NCBI GenBank assembly: GCA_963580245.1
Contig: CAUZJO010000189.1
Span: forward strand, 1 to 6,556
DNA from: CAUZJO01 sp963580245
Lineage (GTDB): Bacteria > Sumerlaeota > Sumerlaeia > MVZB01
Direction: 5' to 3'
DNA: 6,556 nt
In this document: positions 1 through 5,389 of the stretch, one piece after another
How the letters are laid out: every line of letters begins with the position of its first letter
Position numbering within the stretch: the stretch's first letter is position 1
The notes under the pieces: model-generated
What the model saw: only the letters and a program-made list of their open reading frames with translations
Database searches by the model: none
Told to the model about the DNA's origin: nothing
Program-made: the position numbers and the translations under genes

Positions 1-47
1 TCTCAACTCTTGCTGCTCGAACATCGACTTCGGCTTTTATTCATCGG

Positions 48-89
48 CCATTTGAAAAATTATACCATGACTTTCTATTTCTCAAATGG
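48..89. repeat. 13-bp imperfect inverted repeat overlapping a promoter candidate
   Basis: The arms 48-60 and 77-89 are inverted copies of each other with one mismatch (position 56 against 81), separated by 16 nt. In a minus-strand transcript the mismatch would be a G-U pair, so the RNA could form a 13-bp stem. No T-run follows it, so it does not look like an intrinsic terminator. The right arm covers the candidate -35 box and the left arm covers the start of the -10 box and the predicted transcription start, which is where a repressor's two half-sites could lie. The repeat is seen directly; the operator role is inference. Confidence 0.5.
59..85 (-). promoter_or_regulatory. Candidate sigma70-type promoter reading off the left edge
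   Basis: On the minus strand a perfect TATAAT lies at 64-59, preceded by TGG, which gives an extended -10 (TGnTATAAT). A TTGAGA at 85-80 can serve as the -35 box with a short 15-nt spacer. Transcription would begin near position 52. An ATG at 24-22 follows about 28 nt later and is open for eight codons (MFEQQELR) to the window edge. That is too short to call a gene, but it fits a promoter for the next minus-strand gene outside the window. The boxes are seen; activity is inferred. Confidence 0.45.
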
Positions 90-296
90 GAAATATGGGC
101 TTATGGAGTATCTGTCCAGCACGGAAGACCAAGAAATGCCTCGATCACGATAACTTATCGGCGCCGTCCGACCTCGGCTCCACTGATCATCGGCTCCGCA
201 ATGGGATCGCTGAACCAGCTTCGCGTGTCTCGACATCGAGTCTCGGCATATTCATGACGGGCCTCGCTGACCGGTCGCGTGAGAGTCGCGCCGCCA

Positions 297-1253
297 TCAA
301 ATGGCGTCGGCAACGCAGCGGAATCCGGCATTGCCGGTCGAGCTGTCCGGCGTGTTCTTGGTGCGAGCGGCCACGCGGTAGCGGTTACAGTAGGAATCGT
401 GGCACAGGTACGACCCGCCGCGGATGACTTTCTCGGTCCCCGCGGGGGGGCCCGTCGGGTTGTCGCGCGGACCGTCCAGGTGATACGCGCTGCTCCAGCA
501 ATCCCAACACCATTCCCAGACGTTTCCGGCCATGTGGAACAGGCCGAAGGCGTTGGCCGGGAACGAGCGGGCCGGCGCGGCCCCCAGGTGGCCGTCCTCC
601 AGGGTGTTGTTCTGCGGGAATTCGCCTTGCCAGATATTACAGTAGTGCCGTCCGTTGGGCTTGAACTCGTCGCCCCAGGGGTACCGTTTGCGCTCCAGCC
701 CCCCGCGCGCGGCGTATTCATATTCGGCCTCGGTCGGCAGGCGCTTGCCGGCCCAGGCGCAATACGCCATCGCATCGTTCCACGAAACGTGAATGACGGG
801 GTAATCCATGCGCCGGCGGATGTTCGAGGCGCGGCCCTCGGGGCGACGCCAATAAGCACCCGGAACCTTGCACCACCAGGGCGCCTCGCGCGGGCGCTGC
901 TTGACCTTGCGGAGAAGCTCGGGCGCGAGCAGTTGAAAGAAGACGTACGACCAACCGAACCGCTCCGCCTCGGTTTTGTGGCCGGTCTCCTTCACGAAAC
1001 GCTCGAACTGCCGGTTCGTAACCGAAGTTCTATCAATATGAAACGGCGCCAGCCGCACCTCCCGGACCGGCCCCTCGCCGTCCTCGGTGTAACCGATCCC
1101 GTCGTCGGCCCCCATGAGAAACGACCCACCCTCCAGCCGCACCATCCCGCTGGTGCTGGTCTTGGACGTCGGCGCGTGGGGCCGCGCTGGGCTTTCCCGA
1201 GCCTCCCACGAACCGGGACGACCCGGCGTGCAGCAACTTTTTTCTGAACTCAT
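297..1253 (-). CDS. Formylglycine-generating enzyme (FGE/SUMF1 family)
   Basis: This 318-residue protein should oxidise the active-site cysteine of type I sulfatases to C-alpha-formylglycine, which activates them. The FGE-sulfatase fold runs from about residue 37 (GMVRLEGGSFLMG) to the C-terminus (GFRCVADAI). Diagnostic blocks are YPVIHVSWNDAMAYCAWAGK (151-170), RLPTEAEYEYAARGG (171-185), NIWQG (206-210), GNVWEW (243-248) and RGGSYLCHDSYCNRYR (278-293). Cys284 and Cys289 match the two copper-binding catalytic cysteines of human SUMF1 and Streptomyces FGE, so this is a true FGE and not one of the many SUMF1-domain proteins lacking them. There is no signal peptide, so it is probably cytoplasmic. 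The length fits bacterial FGEs (about 300-320). The ATG at 1253 has no clear Shine-Dalgarno. Its 36-residue N-terminal tail contains CTPGR (8-12), a match to the sulfatase CxPxR motif. No sulfatase lies in the window. It follows the NlpC/P60-like gene by 144 nt on the same strand. Confidence 0.95.
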   Translation of the reverse strand: MSSEKSCCTPGRPGSWEARESPARPHAPTSKTSTSGMVRLEGGSFLMGADDGIGYTEDGEGPVREVRLAPFHIDRTSVTNRQFERFVKETGHKTEAERFGWSYVFFQLLAPELLRKVKQRPREAPWWCKVPGAYWRRPEGRASNIRRRMDYPVIHVSWNDAMAYCAWAGKRLPTEAEYEYAARGGLERKRYPWGDEFKPNGRHYCNIWQGEFPQNNTLEDGHLGAAPARSFPANAFGLFHMAGNVWEWCWDCWSSAYHLDGPRDNPTGPPAGTEKVIRGGSYLCHDSYCNRYRVAARTKNTPDSSTGNAGFRCVADAI

Positions 1254-1397
1254 GGGCTTGCTTTGGAACCTTGGAAACTACGCCGACAATCTATCGCGGC
1301 ACACCTTGCTCGAACATCTCAGATGCCGGGTCCAGTTCCCAGCAACCGCGCTTCCCTCCAGCACCCCTCAGCCGTTTCGAGATCACCGCCCCCTTGG
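1254..1397 (-). other. Spacer between the NlpC/P60-like and FGE genes
   Basis: This 144-nt gap lies between two genes on the same strand. I see no convincing -35/-10 pair, no terminator hairpin with a T-run, and no good Shine-Dalgarno before the FGE start (the 20 nt upstream hold only a weak CAAAGCAAG). The two genes may be co-transcribed, but the gap is long enough for an unrecognised promoter, so operon membership cannot be decided from sequence. Confidence 0.4.
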
Positions 1398-2573
1398 TCA
1401 CAAGGTCGATTTCCATCTAAAGATCCGGATTCGAGTCAAGCGTTCATTGGAAGGGGCTTGAGTTTCTAAAGGTTCCACTCGCGGCTCCGCGGGCCCGCAG
1501 TGAATCATCATATCACCCCCGCTAATCACGCCATCGCCGTCTTCGATGTATAACACGCCGATGTGATCGTACCATCCGGCAACCGTGCCAGGATAATCGA
1601 ATGTCACCAGGTCGCCCTTCTGAAATTCGGTCCGGCAGGGGACTTGTTTTTCCTTATCCACGTAAATCGTCCCGCGCTCTGTCAAATAATGGACCGGTCC
1701 GACGGCGTTCATCTGCTCGATCAAGCCGTTCACCCCCGTGAATGCAAAATCGGAGTTCGCCCACTTCCGATAAGCGCCGATCAGCATATCCGCGCAGTCC
1801 ACGCCGATATAGTTCTCCACCTGTTTCTCATGGCTTCCGAAGAGTCCCGGGACGTTAAAAAACGAGGTCACGTAACCACAAAACGTGTTGTCGGCGCGCA
1901 CCGCCAGTTTCATGACGTCATTGGAGATACCTAGGTAATTGACCACGCTTTCGTCCTTGGAGCGGATCGTGCTTCCCGAGACCGAAGCTTCCACGCCATA
2001 GCGCATCAGGCCAAGGCCGCCGTGGAGGTCGTATCGCCTATCCGTGGGGTGGGCGTCGGCTGGAATTCTCCAGCGGTCCCGATATTCCGGTAGGTATGTG
2101 GATTTATACCGAATCTTGTCAAAATCGATCCAACCCTCGGAAGCCTTGGGGGACCTTGGGGTATAAGCGTTCGTATACCAAAGATAAGACGGAACCGTGG
2201 GGTCATTGCCTTTCGACGGGTGCCTCATATACGGCTCGATTTTCACCCATCGTATCGTGAGATCTAATTCTTCATCCCATTTCTTTATGTTGATCATTCG
2301 GCCGTCGAGGGCTGCTTCTCCGGGAATATCAGAATAGTAAAACCGGCCATTGTCAGATCGCTTTTCAAGAAGAGCAGTGAGTTGGCAAGAGTTCTTAATC
2401 TCGATCTCGACCTGAGACGGGTCCGCCCGCAATGAAGAATTCTTGGATGCGAGGATGTGGATATTCCACTTCTCACCGCCGTGGGCCGCGGCGGCAATCC
2501 AAAAATAGTGTAATACGATCAATGGGAGCAGGAATCTGCCGTTAGGCTGGTGAATGAAAGATGAGAAGGACAT
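1398..2573 (-). CDS. Secreted NlpC/P60-like (papain-fold) cysteine hydrolase
   Basis: The 391-residue protein begins with a signal peptide: Asn11-Arg13, then a hydrophobic core FLLPLIVLHYFWIAAAA (14-30), with cleavage likely near residues 30-32. The C-terminal third carries an NlpC/P60-like pattern: Cys260 in VDCADMLIGAYRKW, then GDLVTFDY (320-327), His337 in GWYDHIGVLYI, and His358 in MMIHCG. The order Cys, His, third polar residue, with GDL before the His strand, is that of NlpC/P60 and related amidases, which cut peptidoglycan peptides or similar amide bonds outside the cytoplasm. Residues about 33-130 look beta-rich and match no domain I know; 131-250 is also unassigned. Compared with small NlpC/P60 enzymes the protein is long. 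Substrate and exact family are not established; a CHAP-like or DUF-type papain-fold family is an alternative. The ATG at 2573 lacks a clear Shine-Dalgarno and lies 8 nt from a structured element. The gene is downstream of glyQS on the same strand. Confidence 0.6.
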   Translation of the reverse strand: MSFSSFIHQPNGRFLLPLIVLHYFWIAAAAHGGEKWNIHILASKNSSLRADPSQVEIEIKNSCQLTALLEKRSDNGRFYYSDIPGEAALDGRMINIKKWDEELDLTIRWVKIEPYMRHPSKGNDPTVPSYLWYTNAYTPRSPKASEGWIDFDKIRYKSTYLPEYRDRWRIPADAHPTDRRYDLHGGLGLMRYGVEASVSGSTIRSKDESVVNYLGISNDVMKLAVRADNTFCGYVTSFFNVPGLFGSHEKQVENYIGVDCADMLIGAYRKWANSDFAFTGVNGLIEQMNAVGPVHYLTERGTIYVDKEKQVPCRTEFQKGDLVTFDYPGTVAGWYDHIGVLYIEDGDGVISGGDMMIHCGPAEPRVEPLETQAPSNERLTRIRIFRWKSTL

Positions 2574-2581
2574 TAAGGTGT

Positions 2582-2608
2582 CTCTAAAAACTCAGTCCCG
2601 GTAGGGAC
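2582..2608 (-). terminator. Possible weak intrinsic terminator downstream of glyQS
   Basis: Read on the minus strand, the stem GTCCC/GGGAC with a TACC loop (2608-2595) is followed by TGAG and then five T residues (2590-2586). The stem is only 5 bp and the T-run starts 4 nt after it, so termination would be inefficient at best. It lies between glyQS and the NlpC/P60-like gene. The same bases belong to the three-hairpin element, and the pattern may be a by-product of it. Confidence 0.25.
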
Positions 2609-2700
2609 GATTGCTTTCAGCCCGCCACGCAAGTGGCGGGAAATCAATCCGAAAACGAGTTTGAGTCCCGTAGGGACGACTGCAAACCGGTTTTTTAGAG
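2582..2700. repeat. Three-hairpin repeat-like element closed by a 9-bp inverted repeat
   Basis: The ends are a perfect 9-bp inverted repeat, CTCTAAAAA (2582-2590) and TTTTTAGAG (2692-2700). Inside are three stem-loops. The first is GTCCC/GGGAC (2595-2599 with 2604-2608). The second is CCCGCCAC/GTGGCGGG (2621-2628 with 2633-2640), with a GCAA loop on the plus strand; it can extend by TTT/AAA (2615-2617 with 2641-2643) and GATTG/CAATC (2609-2613 with 2645-2649). The third is GTCCC/GGGAC (2665-2669 with 2673-2677). The outer hairpins are direct copies of each other (2594-2614 against 2664-2683) with one extra base and one substitution. AAACCGGTTT (2684-2693) is a further palindrome. No ORF and no clear target-site duplication is present. 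It resembles REP- or MITE-type dispersed elements; from memory, similar GTCCC/GGGAC hairpin pairs flanking a GC-rich stem recur in planctomycete-type genomes, but I could not check copy number. Confidence 0.6.
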
Positions 2701-2729
2701 GTTCCCACTATCCGCTGGTCGTCAATACT

Positions 2730-4235
2730 TTAAATATCCACCGCCTCCTCGATCTTCGGGGGGCTTAAGACGACTTTATCATCCAGGAACTCGACCATGC
2801 GATCCAATTCAACGCGGTCCTGGCTCATCGTGTCGCGGTCGCGGACGGTGGCTTTGTGGTCTTCGAGCGAGTCGACGTCGACGGTGACGCAAAAAGGCGT
2901 GCCGATCTCGTCCTGGCGGCGGTATAGTTTGCCGATCGCGGCGGTGTCGTCATACATCGCCCGCCAGCGGGCCTTGAGGTCGGCGGTCAGGTTGCGGCAG
3001 ATTTCGACGATCTCGACGCGCTTCTTGATCAGCGGCAGGACGGCCACCTTGATCGGGGCCAGCGCCGGGTGCAGGCGCAGGACCACGCGCGGGCGATCCA
3101 GGACCGTCTCTTCGTGGTAGGCGTCGATCAGGAACGTCAGGGCCGCGCGGTCGACGCCCGCCGCCGGCTCGATCACCACCGGCGTGATGTGTTCGCCCGA
3201 CTCCTGATCGAAATACTTGAGGTCCTTGCCCGAGCATTCCATGTGTTGGGTCAGGTCGTAACAGCCACGGTGCGCGATCCCCTCCAGCTCGCCCCAGCCC
3301 ATCGGGAAGTTATACTCGACGTCGTAACAGCGTTTCGAATAGTGGGCCAGTTCGTCGTCGCCGTGCTTGCGCAGCCGCAGGTTTTCGCGCTGGATGCCGT
3401 AACGCAGGTACCAATTAAACCGTTCGGAGACCCAGTGGCGATACCACTCGTCGTCGGTCCCGTCCTTGCAGAAATACTCCATCTCCATCTGCTCGAACTC
3501 GAGCGTGCGGAAGACGAAGGCGCGGGTGGTGATCTCGTTGCGGAAGCTGCGGCCGACCTGCGCGATGCCGAACGGGAGCTTGCGCCGCATTGTCGCACGT
3601 ACGTTCTCGAAATTGACGAACATCCCCTGGGCGGTCTCGGGGCGTAGGAAGACGGTCGAGGCGGAGTCCTGGATCGGGCCGACGTGGGTGCGGAAGAGCA
3701 GGTTAAACAGCCGCGGTTCGGTCAGCTCCTTGTTCCCGCAGGTCGGACAACCCACCGACGCCCCCAGGAACTCGATCTTTTCGACTTGCCCAAGCTTTCG
3801 CCCGTCGGCCTCGAAGCCGGGCCGAATCCTGTCGCTGGGGACTTCGCCGCCGAGTTCAACCTCCAACCCTTCGACCTTGCCGCCTCCCTCGTCGGTCGCC
3901 GTGACCCGATAGTTGGCCCGGTAGTTTGGGACGTGATCGGCCCGGAACCGCGCCTTGCAGCTCTTGCAATCGATGAGGGGGTCGGTGAAGTTCTCGACGT
4001 GACCCGACGCGCGCCACACCTCCGGGTGCATCAGGATCGAGCACTCGATGCCCTCGATGTCGTCGCGCTCCTGGACCATCGCCCGCCACCAGGCGTCGCG
4101 CACGTTGCGCTTGAGCTCCACGCCGATCGGCCCATAGTCATAACACGCCGTCATCCCGCCGTAGATTTCACTGCTCTGAAACAGAAACCCCCGTCGTTTG
4201 CACAGAGAGACGATGGTATCGAGTTTAACGGTCAT
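2730..4235 (-). CDS. glyQS: Glycyl-tRNA synthetase, single-chain (alpha2) class II type
   Basis: This 501-residue protein attaches glycine to tRNA-Gly in the cytoplasm. It is the single-chain homodimeric class, not the two-subunit GlyQ plus GlyS type. The N-terminal block RRGFLFQSSEIYGGMTACYD (14-33) and YDYGPIGVELKRNV (32-45) is characteristic. Class II motif 2 is FRNEITTRAFVFRTLEFEQM (231-250) and motif 3 is EPAAGVDRAAL (356-366). FLRPETAQGMFVNFENV (196-212) and FPMGWGELEGIAHR (310-323) are glycine-site blocks. Two cysteine pairs, Cys90/Cys93 and Cys163/Cys166, look like a zinc-binding site in the insertion after motif 1. The anticodon-binding domain occupies about 384-490. Length is normal (Thermus enzyme about 506) and no key residue is missing. 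The ATG at 4235 is preceded by only a weak AAAGAG some 14 nt upstream, but homology begins within the first ten residues, which supports this start. No T-box leader was seen upstream. Confidence 0.98.
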   Translation of the reverse strand: MTVKLDTIVSLCKRRGFLFQSSEIYGGMTACYDYGPIGVELKRNVRDAWWRAMVQERDDIEGIECSILMHPEVWRASGHVENFTDPLIDCKSCKARFRADHVPNYRANYRVTATDEGGGKVEGLEVELGGEVPSDRIRPGFEADGRKLGQVEKIEFLGASVGCPTCGNKELTEPRLFNLLFRTHVGPIQDSASTVFLRPETAQGMFVNFENVRATMRRKLPFGIAQVGRSFRNEITTRAFVFRTLEFEQMEMEYFCKDGTDDEWYRHWVSERFNWYLRYGIQRENLRLRKHGDDELAHYSKRCYDVEYNFPMGWGELEGIAHRGCYDLTQHMECSGKDLKYFDQESGEHITPVVIEPAAGVDRAALTFLIDAYHEETVLDRPRVVLRLHPALAPIKVAVLPLIKKRVEIVEICRNLTADLKARWRAMYDDTAAIGKLYRRQDEIGTPFCVTVDVDSLEDHKATVRDRDTMSQDRVELDRMVEFLDDKVVLSPPKIEEAVDI

Positions 4236-4679
4236 GTTGCTTGATGCTCTTTGTGATTGAGTTGGGCGAGTGCGGATTCACGCGTATGACTAATAGATCT
4301 CTCGCGGAGCCCTCGCGGCCAACTCCGCCGCACATCCCTACCATAACGGCGTGAATTGATGCAAGCCCGACCCCCGGGTCCGCGTTTGTTTGGGGTCGAT
4401 TTGCCGCTCATGGTCGTTCCATATTCACTTTTGACCACCTTTCCCGCGAGAGGCCATCCACGGCGGTCGGTGGGGCGTACAGAAGGCCAGCTTGACAATA
4501 TTTGGGTCTGAGCCCGGAATCCCGCGCGGCCCATCAGTGCCCAAAACATTCTAATCCTTCGACTTACGTCTCAAAACCGAAAGGCCCTGGAGTTCCGTTC
4601 GTCCCTCATCAATCCTGGCCGGAATCTTGTCGGACGGAGGGGCCGGGGTCAAGATTTCGTCACTTCTGGCCAATGAGAG

Positions 4680-4711
4680 AAAAAAAACGGTAATCTAGCA
4701 AAAAAAAGATT
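4680..4711. other. Two A8 tracts spaced 20 bp apart
   Basis: Runs of eight A lie at 4680-4687 and 4700-4707, with starts exactly 20 bp apart, close to two helical turns. Phased A-tracts bend DNA and can act as UP elements or protein-binding sites. AATCT (4692-4696) and AGATT (4707-4711) form a small inverted repeat across the second tract. On the minus strand these are T-runs but have no GC-rich stem before them, so they are not terminators. The function is unknown. Confidence 0.4.
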
Positions 4712-5283
4712 GCATCGTGGGTTGGGTAATATCCTTCCTTAAATCACGCACCCGTTGGGTGAGTGCTCCGGTATGGTCTGGCCCCTGTGTGGGTCGGATG
4801 CTTGAAACAGATCCTTTACGCGAAAACGACGCTGAGAGCTAGAACCCTCCGATTTGAGATCTGGTCGGCGGAGGTTTGGACTGAGCCCGAGCCAGCCAGA
4901 TCAGGGCTCGATGCTCTGGGAGTACTGGCGAACAATCAGCTAATCGCGCCTAGGGGATCAAAAACGTGCGCCAGAATACCATATGAGGCATTCTGTGTAT
5001 CTATTATGCACATATGCGCCACAATGGCACATGAAAAGGTGTGGGCCATTTAGATTGACGGGATCCTCGGCCGCCAGAATCAACGGAGTTGATGCTGGTG
5101 ATGGGCGTACGGCTACGTCCAGACCCTGCGGCCTCGAGCTCCCATGCGTCCGGTCCATGCCATCGGAGCACTCATCCCACAGGCATGTTCAGTTACATCG
5201 TCCAGCGAGCCCAACCGGGTATCGGTCTTCGCAAAACACGTCCACGACGGTTCAACGCGGCACGCCCGCGGGCACTGTTGCGC

Positions 5284-5301
5284 CATGGGTTCCGACCCAT
5301 G
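5284..5301. other. Perfect 7-bp hairpin upstream of the beta-helix gene
   Basis: CATGGGT (5284-5290) and ACCCATG (5295-5301) form a perfect stem with a TCCG tetraloop, about 90 nt before the beta-helix start. No T-run follows. It could be a regulatory hairpin in the leader or the site of a dimeric regulator; chance cannot be excluded for a 7-bp stem in a region of this size. Confidence 0.35.
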
Positions 5302-5389
5302 CAACCATTCTTGAATCGGATTGCCAGCATAGGTCAAGGCGCATGCGAGATTTGGTTTATTTCGACCAGATCCGGAAACTCACACCGCG

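Larger units (their letters stand above)
4236..5389. other. 1.15-kb intergenic region between divergent genes
   Basis: I find no convincing gene here. The open frames present (for example 4232-4549 minus, 4763-5053 plus, 4983-5408 plus, 5089-5403 plus) overlap one another, have low-complexity or random-looking products rich in Arg, Ser and Pro, and show no known motif. It must hold the promoters of glyQS (minus) and the beta-helix gene (plus), but no strong -35/-10 pair stands out. A TTGACA at 4492-4497 has no -10 at the right distance. Visible structure: two A8 tracts starting at 4680 and 4700, a small hairpin CACCC/GGGTG at 4749-4761, an inverted pair GAGCCC/GGGCTC at 4883-4909, and a 7-bp hairpin at 5284-5301. 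It may contain decayed coding sequence or short mobile-element remains. Confidence 0.6.

Noticed and set aside
14..25. Twelve-base match TGCTCGAACATC shared with the sequence near 1307-1318
   Set aside because: It is short, does not extend on either side and has no structure, so chance or a common codon string explains it.
155..859. A 234-codon minus-strand open frame in another frame of the FGE gene
   Set aside because: It overlaps the confirmed FGE frame and its product is a low-complexity Arg/Pro/Thr-rich sequence.
279..1247. A 322-codon plus-strand open frame antisense to FGE
   Set aside because: The minus strand encodes an unmistakable FGE with catalytic residues; the plus-strand product has no motif and arises from GC-rich codon bias.
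2582..2700. CRISPR array or tandem repeat
   Set aside because: There are only two hairpin copies with different internal spacing, and the intervening part is a third stem and not a spacer.
3069..3647. A 192-codon plus-strand open frame antisense to glyQS
   Set aside because: It lies entirely inside a conserved aminoacyl-tRNA synthetase gene and shows no family motif.
4236..4420. T-box leader for glyQS
   Set aside because: No T-box sequence (TGGNACCGCG-like), specifier structure or terminator hairpin is visible upstream of the gene.
4232..4549. A 105-codon minus-strand open frame overlapping the glyQS start by ATGA
   Set aside because: The 4-base overlap is typical of translational coupling, but the product is Arg/Ser/Gly-rich with no known motif and has no ribosome-binding site, so chance is likelier.
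5281..5305. Possible tRNA T-arm (GGGTTCCGACCC)
   Set aside because: The loop TTCCGAC breaks the TTCRA consensus, and no acceptor, D or anticodon arm can be placed upstream.
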